Program-made: the position numbers and the translations under genes | In this document: positions 52,145 to 60,264 of the stretch, piece by piece | Position numbering within the stretch: position 1 is the first letter of the stretch | Layout: each line of letters opens with the position of its first letter | Notes under the pieces: generated by a model | Database searches by the model: none | What the model was told of the DNA's origin: nothing | The model's input: only the letters and a program-made list of their open reading frames with translations | From: Blastopirellula marina | GTDB lineage: Bacteria > Planctomycetota > Planctomycetia > Pirellulales > Pirellulaceae | NCBI RefSeq assembly: GCF_002967715.1 | Contig: NZ_PUIA01000085.1 | Span: 1-64,000 of the forward strand | Reading direction: 5' to 3' | DNA: 64,000 bases

Positions 52145-54361
52145 ATGTCTGTCGACGCACCTGCTCGAACATTGAACGTCGCCCTGGTCGGAAACCCTAA
52201 TACCGGCAAGTCGACCCTCTTCAACGCGTTGTCTGGCATCCGTCAAAAGACCGGCAACTACCCCGGAGTGACCGTCGAAAAGAAGCACGGTTCATTCACG
52301 CATAAGGGACAGAAAGTCGAACTGATCGACCTGCCTGGCACCTACAGTCTCGCTCCGCGATCGCCAGACGAAATGGTGACGGTTGACGTTCTGCTTGGTC
52401 GACAGGCCAACGAAGCCAAGCCGAACGCCGTGCTGGTGATTGTCGATGCCAGTAATCTCGAACGCAATTTGTACATCGTCAGCCAGGTCAAGGAACTCGG
52501 CCTGCCGACCGTAGTAGCCCTGAACATGGGGGACATCGCGAAGGACAAAGGGATATCGGTGGATGTCATCCAGCTGGCACAGCGGTTGGGCGTGCCGGTC
52601 GTGTCCACCCAGGCCAACCGCCGCGGAGGGCTCGATCAATTGCGCGATTCGATCGTTGCTTTGCTGTATCGAGAAAGTATTCCGGTCGAAAGCCCTTTCC
52701 CGGAAGAGTTTCGCGACAAGGTCGGTCAACTGCATGCCAAGCTTCAAGAGCACGATGCGAAAGCAACCCGATACCTGGCCGAACGTCTACTGCTAGACAC
52801 GAGCGGTTACCTCGAGAAAGAGCTTACCAGCGGCGGCCGGGCCCTGCACAACTGGATTGTCGAATCCCGCAATCAACTGGCCGAGCTTGGCCAGCCGGTA
52901 CCTGCTATTGAAGCGATCTCGCGATACAAATGGGTTCAAGGCGTTCTCGATGGAATCGTCACTCGGGAAGCAACCCGCAAGGTGACCCTCTCCGACCGTA
53001 TCGATCGGGTTCTGACCAATCGCATTGGTGGAACGGTCTTCTTTATCTTGATCATGACCCTTATGTTCCAGGCAGTTTTCAGCGACCTGGTAGCCGGAAA
53101 CCTGATGGGGTACATCGAAGGGTTTTTCGAGATCATCGCCGGAGTGGTCGATGCCAACCTGGCCGATGGGGCGTTTAAATCACTGCTTATCGACGGCGTC
53201 ATCGCTGGCGTTGGGGGGGTGTTGGTATTCTTGCCTCAGATTTGCATTCTGTTCTTCTTTATCGCCATTTTAGAAGACTGCGGATACCTGGCCCGGGCAG
53301 CTTATTTGATGGATCGCTTGTTCAGCAAAATTGGTCTGAGCGGTAAGTCGTTCATTCCGCTACTGTCCAGCTTTGCCTGTGCCATTCCCGGGATCATGGC
53401 CGCGCGCGTGATCGAGAATCGCCGCGATCGCCTGATCACCATCCTGGTGGCTCCGCTGATGAGCTGCAGTGCTCGTATGCCGGTCTACGTGCTGCTGACC
53501 GCGGCATTCATTCCCGACGAAACAATCGGTGGGGTCCTCTCGCTACACACGCTGGTCATGCTCAGCATGTACCTGCTGGGGATTTTGGCGGCCGTCGGCG
53601 TGGCATTCGTGCTGCGGCGAACGATCCTGCCAGGCGAAACGCCACCGTTTGTGATGGAGCTTCCCAGCTACAAGTTCCCGTCGATTAGCGGCGTGTTGAT
53701 GGTGATGGTGGAAAAGGGCTGGGCGTTCGTCAAACGTGCCGGAACGCTGATCTTCGCGATGACTGTCATCGTGTGGGCCCTGTCGTATTTCCCACGCAAC
53801 GAAGAGGCAGCCACGGCTCCGTTTGCCGCTGAGATCGCCCAGTTGGAAAATCAACTAGAAGGTGCCAGCGAAGAACAAGCCGAACAAATCGAAGAGCGTC
53901 TGACTGAAATCAATAATCAGATCGACGGCGAGCTGCTTCGCGGCAGTTTTCTTGGCATGGCGGGTCACTGGATCGAACCGATCGTCCGGCCGCTGGGGTG
54001 GGACTGGAAAATCGGCAGCGCCGCGATCGCCTCGTTCCCGGCTCGAGAGGTGATCATCAGCACGATGGGCGTTCTCTATAACCTGGGTGGCGATGAAGAC
54101 GAAGAATCTGCCCCGCTCCGCGAAACCATCAAGGATGCCAAGTGGGCAGGCACCGACGAGAACGTGTTTAACATTCCGGTGGCCTTGTCGATCATGGTAT
54201 TTTTCGCCCTATGTGCCCAGTGTGCTGCCACCCTGGCAGTGATCAAGCGAGAAACCAACAGCTGGAAATGGCCAATCTTCACCTTCGTCTATATGACCGT
54301 GCTCGCCTACGTAGGTGCCTTGATCACCTACCAGGTATCCGCCGCGATACTGCTGAATTAG
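52145..54361 (+). CDS. feoB: Ferrous iron transporter FeoB
   Basis: 738 aa. N-terminal G domain: G1 GNPNTGKSTLFNALSG (~16-31), G3 DLPGTYSL, G4 NMGD (in LNMGDIA), followed by a helical spacer; then Gate/Nucleoside-recognition membrane domains from ~290 (FFILIMTLMFQAVFSDLVAG; GKSFIPLLSSFACAIPGIMA; SCSARMPVYVLLTAAFIP). A charged coiled segment (QLENQLEGASEEQAEQ) lies between the membrane halves. Imports Fe2+ across the inner membrane. Follows two feoA genes and is followed by a Cys-rich companion gene. Confidence 0.97.
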   Translation: MSVDAPARTLNVALVGNPNTGKSTLFNALSGIRQKTGNYPGVTVEKKHGSFTHKGQKVELIDLPGTYSLAPRSPDEMVTVDVLLGRQANEAKPNAVLVIVDASNLERNLYIVSQVKELGLPTVVALNMGDIAKDKGISVDVIQLAQRLGVPVVSTQANRRGGLDQLRDSIVALLYRESIPVESPFPEEFRDKVGQLHAKLQEHDAKATRYLAERLLLDTSGYLEKELTSGGRALHNWIVESRNQLAELGQPVPAIEAISRYKWVQGVLDGIVTREATRKVTLSDRIDRVLTNRIGGTVFFILIMTLMFQAVFSDLVAGNLMGYIEGFFEIIAGVVDANLADGAFKSLLIDGVIAGVGGVLVFLPQICILFFFIAILEDCGYLARAAYLMDRLFSKIGLSGKSFIPLLSSFACAIPGIMAARVIENRRDRLITILVAPLMSCSARMPVYVLLTAAFIPDETIGGVLSLHTLVMLSMYLLGILAAVGVAFVLRRTILPGETPPFVMELPSYKFPSISGVLMVMVEKGWAFVKRAGTLIFAMTVIVWALSYFPRNEEAATAPFAAEIAQLENQLEGASEEQAEQIEERLTEINNQIDGELLRGSFLGMAGHWIEPIVRPLGWDWKIGSAAIASFPAREVIISTMGVLYNLGGDEDEESAPLRETIKDAKWAGTDENVFNIPVALSIMVFFALCAQCAATLAVIKRETNSWKWPIFTFVYMTVLAYVGALITYQVSAAILLN

Positions 54362-54428
54362 CTACTAACTAGAAACATGAATTTGACTTTGTGAACCGAC
54401 TGGCAACGATTGGACCGAGGAGTTTTCC

Positions 54429-54662
54429 ATGTGGCAGAACTTAATCGTAATGGTCATCGTCGCTTCGGCCGCCGGTTATATTGGCTGGACGATCTTTCGT
54501 GGCATCCAAGGGGCTGCCGGGGCATGCGGTGGGGGCTGTGGTTCTGGCTGTGGTGCGAAGTCTCAACCGGGCAACCTGGTTCAATTGACCACAACCCCAC
54601 AAGATGACGACTCGGCAACTTCCCCCGACCAGTCATCTGCGGTAAGCTCGACTCGATCGTAA
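54429..54662 (+). CDS. FeoB-associated Cys-rich membrane protein
   Basis: 77 aa, ribosome site GAGGAG 6 nt upstream. One membrane helix (LIVMVIVASAAGYIGWTIF) followed by a compact Cys/Gly block ACGGGCGSGCGAK with three cysteines, then an acidic low-complexity tail. This is the pattern of the small Cys-rich proteins found downstream of feoB in many bacteria, thought to support Fe2+ transport or sensing. Last gene of the feo operon. Confidence 0.88.
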   Translation: MWQNLIVMVIVASAAGYIGWTIFRGIQGAAGACGGGCGSGCGAKSQPGNLVQLTTTPQDDDSATSPDQSSAVSSTRS

Positions 54663-54706
54663 CGACGTTCGATCGCAATGCATTTCCGCTTTGAAAGGAC
54701 ACGACT

Positions 54707-55618
54707 GTGGCTCAGCCGATCGCTTATTGGGAAGGGACCTGGGTTCCACGCAGTGAACTTACCATTCCCTTGAACGATGCCGGGTTTCAGCTGGGCACGA
54801 CCATCGCCGAGCAGTGTCGCACGTTCAACGGCAAAGTGTTTCGCCTGGAACAGCATCTCGATCGTCTCTGGAAAAGTCTGGAGATTGTTGATGTCCAGTC
54901 GCCTGAATCGCGCCAGTCACTCACCGATGTGATTCATCAAATCATCGAGCACAACTATCCGCTACTGCCTGCGGGGGCGGATTTGGGCATTACGATCTTC
55001 GTGACGCCTGGCTCAATGGATCAGCTGTATCGTCCTCACAAAACGGGGCGTCTGGCCGTTCATACACAGATGGTTGCGTTCGAGACGTTTGCCAACCTGT
55101 ACGAAGCGGGACAGCCCCTTATCGTCCCTAAAACACGTCAAACGCCCGTCGAATGCTGGCCGCGGGAATTGAAGGTCCGCTCGCGCGTGCATTATTACCT
55201 GGCCGACCTGGAAGCCAAGCGTGAAGCCCCCGACGCGAGGGCCGTTTTGTTGGATCAAGACGGATATGTGATGGAAGCCACTACGGCCAACATCGCCAAA
55301 TATCACCCCGATACGGGTCTCGAGCTTCCACCGGCCGATCTGGTGCTGCCTGGTATTAGCATCGCAACGCTAGAAAAATTGGCCGACGAAATGGCTATTC
55401 CGGTTACGCATCGGCAGCTTACGCCGGAAGACTTTGCGACCGCCGATGAGGTCTTACTCACCAGTACTTCACCATGCATCGTGCCGTGCAATCAATGGAA
55501 CGGAAAGCCGATCAGCGTGGGTAAACCGGGTCCAATCTTCAAGCGTTTGATTGCTGCCTGGGAAGAAATGGTCGGGGTCGACATCCGTCAACAGGCCGAG
55601 CGATTCGCAAAAGCTTAA
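54707..55618 (+). CDS. Class IV aminotransferase (BCAT/D-amino-acid transaminase type)
   Basis: 303 aa from GTG 54707 with AAAGGA ~7 nt upstream. PLP fold-type IV: FRLEQHLDRLWKSLEI, the PLP-lysine region LKVRSRVHYYLADLEAK, the pyridoxal-phosphate contact block MEATTANIAKYHP, and LPGISIATLEKLADEMAIPV then EVLLTSTSPCIVPC. Could act on branched-chain amino acids, D-amino acids, or 4-amino-4-deoxychorismate; sequence does not decide. It follows the feo operon and is likely independent. Confidence 0.9.
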   Translation: MAQPIAYWEGTWVPRSELTIPLNDAGFQLGTTIAEQCRTFNGKVFRLEQHLDRLWKSLEIVDVQSPESRQSLTDVIHQIIEHNYPLLPAGADLGITIFVTPGSMDQLYRPHKTGRLAVHTQMVAFETFANLYEAGQPLIVPKTRQTPVECWPRELKVRSRVHYYLADLEAKREAPDARAVLLDQDGYVMEATTANIAKYHPDTGLELPPADLVLPGISIATLEKLADEMAIPVTHRQLTPEDFATADEVLLTSTSPCIVPCNQWNGKPISVGKPGPIFKRLIAAWEEMVGVDIRQQAERFAKA

Positions 55619-55624
55619 TGCCGA

Positions 55625-56854
55625 TTAGTCGCGTCGAAGATCGACGTTGAGCGGCATCTTCTTGTTGGCGAACCAGGTCTTCCAGGCGGCTTCGTCGAAG
55701 TTGTAGTCGACTTCCTCTTCGAGGACCTGCTTCAGGGCCACACGGACCCCTTGATTCTGAAGGTCTTGCTCGATGATCCGGGGTTTTTCCTGGCCGAATG
55801 ACATGCCACCTCCGCCGTTGCTATCGAACGCGGCATTCGTTCGACCTGGCTGCGTGCCGCGGGTCACTTGAAACTTGTGCGTTGTGACCAGGGCATCCAT
55901 CAGCGGCAGTATACTCGCAGGGTGCTTGAGTCGCCCCAAGACAATCGCGGCGCGGTTCACAACCTGATTGTCAGAGCTTTTCAGTTGTCCGATGAGATAG
56001 CTAACGGCAACCTGATTGTCTCGCTTCTCAAGCCCAATCGTTGCTCGATCGCGGAGTGAGTCGTTGGGATCGTTCGCGGCCAGCTTCACCAGGGCCATAG
56101 TGGTTTGTGGTGTATTGATGTTGGAAAGGGCATCCACCAGCAGTTCTCGCACGGCTGGGACGTTTTCATCCTCCAGCGTCTCAATCACGGCCAGACCGGC
56201 ATTAGGGTCGTTGACCTTTTGCAGTTCTCGGGCAGCTTCCTGGGCTTTCTCGCCACCACGCTTGAGCCACGACCGCCAGATTTTCACCTGCTTCCGCCAC
56301 TCGATTTGTTGATATTCGATGTCTTGATCGTTCTTGGCTAGTTTGACGTCTTGCGGAAACCGCCAGCGTCCACCATCGCGAACAAAACCTTGGCTGAGCA
56401 TCCAGTCTTCGCGAATGATCCACTTGTTCCGAAATCGCTCGTACCCCAAGGCCTTACGTGCTTCGACGTTGTCAGGCTCGCGTTTGAGGATCTCGTTGTA
56501 GTGGTAGTCGCGTTTTTCCGGCAAGTTGTTTTGATCGCACCACTTGGCCATCTGAAATTGGCCTTCAATGGTGTCTGGCATGCGGGGCAGAAACTCTTCG
56601 TACTGCTTCAACTGGGCCGAGAAGGCAACCACCTCGCGCACGGTTGTTCGCCCCAGAACGAGCGTCCCGCTATCGGTCTGGACTTGGAAGGTCGATCGCG
56701 GCGATTCATCCGGATTCAGGAGCTTCCCTTCGACCGTCCCACCACTGGACAAATGAAAGATCTCGGCCTGAGCCACCACGCAACTACCCATCGTTATCAT
56801 CGCTGCGATGATAAGCGACGCGTAATGCGGCTTATTGTGGCTGTGGCTCGGCAC
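55625..56854 (-). CDS. Secreted TPR/HEAT-repeat protein
   Basis: 409 aa from GTG 56854 (GGAAG 6 nt upstream; a TTG two codons earlier is also open), signal peptide LIIAAMITMGSCVVAQA. The N-terminal 90 residues look like a beta domain (FHLSSGGTVEGKLL), then a TPR-like part (YHYNEILKREPDNVEARKAL), and a HEAT-like array (AVIETLEDENVPAVRELLVD; IGLEKRDNQVAVSYLIGQL; AIVLGRLKHPASILPLMDAL). Periplasmic scaffold is inferred. Convergent with the aminotransferase, 6 nt apart. Confidence 0.8.
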   Translation of the reverse strand: MPSHSHNKPHYASLIIAAMITMGSCVVAQAEIFHLSSGGTVEGKLLNPDESPRSTFQVQTDSGTLVLGRTTVREVVAFSAQLKQYEEFLPRMPDTIEGQFQMAKWCDQNNLPEKRDYHYNEILKREPDNVEARKALGYERFRNKWIIREDWMLSQGFVRDGGRWRFPQDVKLAKNDQDIEYQQIEWRKQVKIWRSWLKRGGEKAQEAARELQKVNDPNAGLAVIETLEDENVPAVRELLVDALSNINTPQTTMALVKLAANDPNDSLRDRATIGLEKRDNQVAVSYLIGQLKSSDNQVVNRAAIVLGRLKHPASILPLMDALVTTHKFQVTRGTQPGRTNAAFDSNGGGGMSFGQEKPRIIEQDLQNQGVRVALKQVLEEEVDYNFDEAAWKTWFANKKMPLNVDLRRD

Positions 56855-57006
56855 CGGCAACTTCCAGCAAGGTAGGGAAAAAGAAACCTATCCCTAAGTA
56901 TAGGAACCCCTTAGCTTCGATTCCAAGAATTGACCGCAGAAATCAGAAAATGCGGATTGTATGGACAAAATGCTTTGGCATTCGGGTGAAATAAAACTAA
57001 AAAAAT

Positions 57007-57019
57007 GGTCGTAGGATGG
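57007..57019 (+). repeat. Left inverted repeat flanking the RAYT gene
   Basis: GGTCGTAGGATGG, exact complement of the right copy at 57673-57685. It continues into a small hairpin (TGGGT…ACCCA to ~57040), as in REP elements. Confidence 0.8.
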
Positions 57020-57100
57020 GTTTGCTTGCTCCACCCAAAGTGGCCTGGCTGGAATCCCGAGATTTATGCCAAGTGTTAGGCTGAATGCGGAGCGTGTTCA

Positions 57101-57640
57101 ATGGGGCGATATCTTCGAGCTAAACAACCAGGAGGAATCAACTTCTTCACTCTGGTCACAGCGCAAAGACGACCGCTACTTACAACTGCCAGTTCTCGCC
57201 GAATCCTGCGCCAATCGATCGAGAACGTGCGTTGCAAACGTCCCTTCGATATTCTTGCCTTCGTGCTACTTCCTGACCATCTCCACACGATCTGGCAGCT
57301 ACCCCAGAAAGATGACGATTTCTCTACGCGTTGAAGGCTCATCAAAAGACGCTTTTCGCAGCAACTTGCAGCCAACGATTCGTCGATTGAGCGCGGGCGT
57401 TTGCCAAAAGAGTACAGCGTCTGGCAGCGTAGATTCTACGAGCATCTCATTCCGAATGAGCAAGATCTCAAACGTTGCGCAGACTACATCCATATCAATC
57501 CGTTGAAGCATGGAGTCGTTACATCTGTAAAGGATTGGCCTTGGTCCTCATTCCACCGTTTTGTCGCGCATGGGGAATATGAACCCGATTGGGGCAAGGC
57601 CCCAATCTTCTACGGTGACGAGTTTTCACAGTTCGAGTAG
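57101..57640 (+). pseudogene. REP-associated tyrosine transposase (RAYT), interrupted by one stop codon
   Basis: The frame from ATG 57101 to 57640 is continuous apart from a TGA at 57332-57334. Before it: FFTLVTAQRRPLLTTAS and the HUH motif LLPDHLHTIW; after it: LIKRRFSQQLAANDS, VWQRRFYEHLIPNEQDLKRC and YIHINPLKHGVVTSVKDWPW with the catalytic tyrosine. Family members have Trp (FSTRWRLIK) at the stop position, so a single TGG-to-TGA change explains it. Both halves keep normal sequence, so the change looks recent. Flanked by a 13-bp inverted repeat at 57007 and 57673. Confidence 0.85.
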
Positions 57641-57672
57641 CTTAAAGATGGCTATCGCCGAAGACGTCGTAG

Positions 57673-57685
57673 CCATCCTACGACC
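57673..57685 (-). repeat. Right inverted repeat flanking the RAYT gene
   Basis: CCATCCTACGACC, perfect complement of the left copy. Just before it GATGGCT (57647 region) and AGCCATC form another hairpin, so the end also folds like a REP element. Confidence 0.8.
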
Positions 57686-57716
57686 TAACATTTGCACACT
57701 CTAGCTTTCGGAAGCA

Positions 57717-58145
57717 TTACGACGTTTGAGCCAGGGGGTCCGATTTGAAGGCTTCGATGACTTCGGGGGGAACCCGAGCCGGCATCCGTTTTTCCAGGTC
57801 GACGAACGCCCAATTGGTTTGTGCGACGGCGAGAATCCTGTCGTCGCTCTTTCGGCGTATTTCGTACTTACGAACACACGAAGCACGCCGAAACGAATCA
57901 ACCCAGGTAACAACCTCCAACTGGTCGTTCTCGAACGCTGGGTAGCGATATTCGATTTGATGGGCCCGAACGACCCAACTGCAACCTAACTTGCCATACT
58001 CGTCATGCCCCCATCCCTTCTCCAAAGAATGAGCCACGGCTGCATCTTGCATCCACTTCAAGTAGACGAGGTTATTGACGTGCCCCTGCACGTCGATATC
58101 GTCGGTTACGACATCGATTTTGTGATGATAGATGTTGGTAAGCAT
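57717..58145 (-). CDS. Hotdog-fold acyl-CoA thioesterase
   Basis: 142 aa from ATG 58145; a TTG at 58160 is possible. 4HBT/YbgC-type hotdog: DDIDVQGHVNNLVYLKWMQD with the catalytic Asp in DVQGHVNN, WVVRAHQIEYRYPAFENDQL, and RRASCVRKYEIRRKSDDRIL. Hydrolyses an acyl-CoA or acyl-ACP thioester; the chain is unknown. Its start nearly touches the HAD phosphatase stop (58161), so the two form a short operon. Confidence 0.88.
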   Translation of the reverse strand: MLTNIYHHKIDVVTDDIDVQGHVNNLVYLKWMQDAAVAHSLEKGWGHDEYGKLGCSWVVRAHQIEYRYPAFENDQLEVVTWVDSFRRASCVRKYEIRRKSDDRILAVAQTNWAFVDLEKRMPARVPPEVIEAFKSDPLAQTS

Positions 58146-58160
58146 GAATTTTAACAGCAA

Positions 58161-58751
58161 CTAAGCCCCGGCCGTGATCCGCCGTGGGGTGTGAAATTCT
58201 CGGACATCAATCACGTGCATTCCGGCCGCCTGACCTGCTTCGATTCCGAGTTGAGCATCTTCGTAGACGCAGCACTTTTCCGGAGCAACCCCCAGCCGCG
58301 TGGCCGCTTCCAAAAAGACATCCGGGAACGGCTTGTGACGCATAGTGTCTTCCGAGCATACGAACGCTTGGAAATAGTCGGTGATCTCTAACTGACTGAG
58401 AATCCGTTCCATCACCCATCGCATGGCCCCGGTCGCAACGGCCATCGGCACTTTCCCGTGATTCAAGCGAACGACTTCCAGGACCGGCTCGATGGGCTCT
58501 ACTTCCGAGATCAGGTCAACGAAGGCATTCTCTTTTTCGTGGGCACATTCAGCGGCATTGATCGTCTTGCCCTGCTCTTCGGCCAGAATATTGAAAATAC
58601 GCTCCGTCGGAACTCCCCCAAGTGAGTAGAAGCGATCCTCAGAGAACTCCAGCCCATGCTTCTGCGTGATCTGACGCCACGACAAGTAGTGGGCTGGCAT
58701 GGTATCGGCCAATGTGCCGTCCAAGTCAAAAATGTAACCTTCAAATTCCAC
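58161..58751 (-). CDS. HAD-family phosphatase (beta-phosphoglucomutase/YqaB-like)
   Basis: 196 aa from GTG 58751 with AGAGG ~8 nt upstream. HAD motif I IFDLDGTLADTMPAHY, cap domain helices, motif II in MAVATGAMRW, motif III/IV in KPFPDVFLEAATRLG then CCVYEDAQLGIEAGQAAGM. The sequence HAHYLSW-like segment after motif I (PAHYLSWRQI) favours the sugar-phosphatase/mutase branch. Cotranscribed with the thioesterase behind it. Confidence 0.9.
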   Translation of the reverse strand: MEFEGYIFDLDGTLADTMPAHYLSWRQITQKHGLEFSEDRFYSLGGVPTERIFNILAEEQGKTINAAECAHEKENAFVDLISEVEPIEPVLEVVRLNHGKVPMAVATGAMRWVMERILSQLEITDYFQAFVCSEDTMRHKPFPDVFLEAATRLGVAPEKCCVYEDAQLGIEAGQAAGMHVIDVREFHTPRRITAGA

Positions 58752-58930
58752 CGGAATGCCTCTTGATGGTGCGTTAATGCTTCTTCTCTGTTCCCGCTAT
58801 TGTAGATGCAATGTCCTCTGAATGAAGGGCATTTGAGTTGACTCGGCTAGAGCATGCTGGCGATAATGTGACTTCCCTCCGCCTTGCGCAATGATCCTCC
58901 CCGCTCTAACCTTGTTAAGGGTATTGCTGA

Positions 58931-60187
58931 ATGCGTCTGCCGATTTACCTTTCTTTATGCCTAGCACTGCTTTCGTGGAACACCTTGTCGGCTGACAACA
59001 ATTGGCCTGAATTTCGTGGCTCGGATGGGAATGGAGCCAACTTTTCGGCCAACGTTCCGACCGACCTGAGCGACCCGAAAAACATTGCCTGGCAGGCCGA
59101 ACCACACGGCAGAGGCTGGTCTTCTCCGGTCGTTTGGGGAGATCAACTCTGGATCACGACCGCCACCGAAGATGGTAAGAAGCAATCCGCACTCTGCTAC
59201 GACCGCAACACCGGCGAGAAACTGTTCGACCTTCTGTTGTTCGAGAACGACGAAGTCGATGAAGCGCACCTGACCAACAGCTACGCCTCTTGCACACCGG
59301 CCATCGAAGAGGGACGCATCTACGTTCACTTCGGCCGCTATGGTACGACTTGTCTCGACACCAAGACCGGCAAGAAATTGTGGGAGCGACGCGACCTTCC
59401 CTGCGATCATCATCGCGGACCTGCTTCGTCCCCTATTATTGACGATAAGAACATGTACGTAGCGTTCGATGGCTTCGATGTGCAGTACGTAGTTGCCCTG
59501 GATAAGAAGACCGGCAAGACCGTTTGGAAGACCGATCGCAACATCAAGTACAACACCGACAACGGCGACTGGATGAAAGCGTACGGAACGGGTCTACTGA
59601 TCGACCATAATGGACGTCGACAGTTGATTTATCCCAGTGCGTTCGAGACGCAGTCGTTCGATCCCGAAACCGGCGATATCCTGTGGAGCGTGCAACACGG
59701 CGGCATGAATGCGGCCATCCGTCCGATCTATCGCCACGGGCTGGTCTACATCTTCCCTGGTCATGGTAAGAACCTGTTGGTGGCAGTCGACCCATCCGGC
59801 AGCGGCGACGTTACCGCGACCCACGTGAAATGGACTGCCGGCAAAGGGGTACCACTGCGTCCCGGTCCGGTCTTCATTGAAGACAAGATCTACATGCTGG
59901 ATGACGACGGAGTCGTCTCTTGCCGCGATGCCCAGACCGGAGACGTTGATTGGCTTAAACGTATCGGCGGCAATTATCGTGCTGCGCTCACGTGCGCTGG
60001 AGAAAATCTGTACGCGTTTACCGATGATGGACACGTGACCGTTTTCAAAGCATCGCCGGAAGAGTACGTCGAGATCAGCCAGGCCGACTTCCCATCCGGG
60101 TTTCAGGCATCAGCCGTTCCCCTGGACGACTCACTCTACGTTAGAAGCGTGAATGGACTGTACTGCTTTCGAAATCCCATGCCATAG
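58931..60187 (+). CDS. Secreted PQQ-like beta-propeller protein
   Basis: 418 aa with signal peptide (YLSLCLALLSWNTLSA). Repeated propeller blades with TGKKLWERRDLP, DKKTGKTVWKTDRNI, ETGDILWSVQHGGMN and AQTGDVDWLKRIGGN (aromatic-W/Asp-Gly turns as in PQQ enzymes and BamB), preceded by WPEFRGSDGNGANFS common in planctomycete homologs. Catalytic residues of PQQ dehydrogenases are not evident, so a binding or assembly role is likely. The thioredoxin/heme/PDZ gene follows after 77 nt. Confidence 0.88.
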   Translation: MRLPIYLSLCLALLSWNTLSADNNWPEFRGSDGNGANFSANVPTDLSDPKNIAWQAEPHGRGWSSPVVWGDQLWITTATEDGKKQSALCYDRNTGEKLFDLLLFENDEVDEAHLTNSYASCTPAIEEGRIYVHFGRYGTTCLDTKTGKKLWERRDLPCDHHRGPASSPIIDDKNMYVAFDGFDVQYVVALDKKTGKTVWKTDRNIKYNTDNGDWMKAYGTGLLIDHNGRRQLIYPSAFETQSFDPETGDILWSVQHGGMNAAIRPIYRHGLVYIFPGHGKNLLVAVDPSGSGDVTATHVKWTAGKGVPLRPGPVFIEDKIYMLDDDGVVSCRDAQTGDVDWLKRIGGNYRAALTCAGENLYAFTDDGHVTVFKASPEEYVEISQADFPSGFQASAVPLDDSLYVRSVNGLYCFRNPMP

Positions 60188-60264
60188 CTTAGGGTCTGTA
60201 GGATAACGGGCTCTGCCACTTTTCAATTCTAAAACCTACTCGTCTTGTCTATCGGAGATCCTCG

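Noticed and set aside
57066-57506. Alternative frame over the RAYT region (146 codons)
   Set aside because: The true frame is the one carrying HUH and Tyr motifs; this one has neither.
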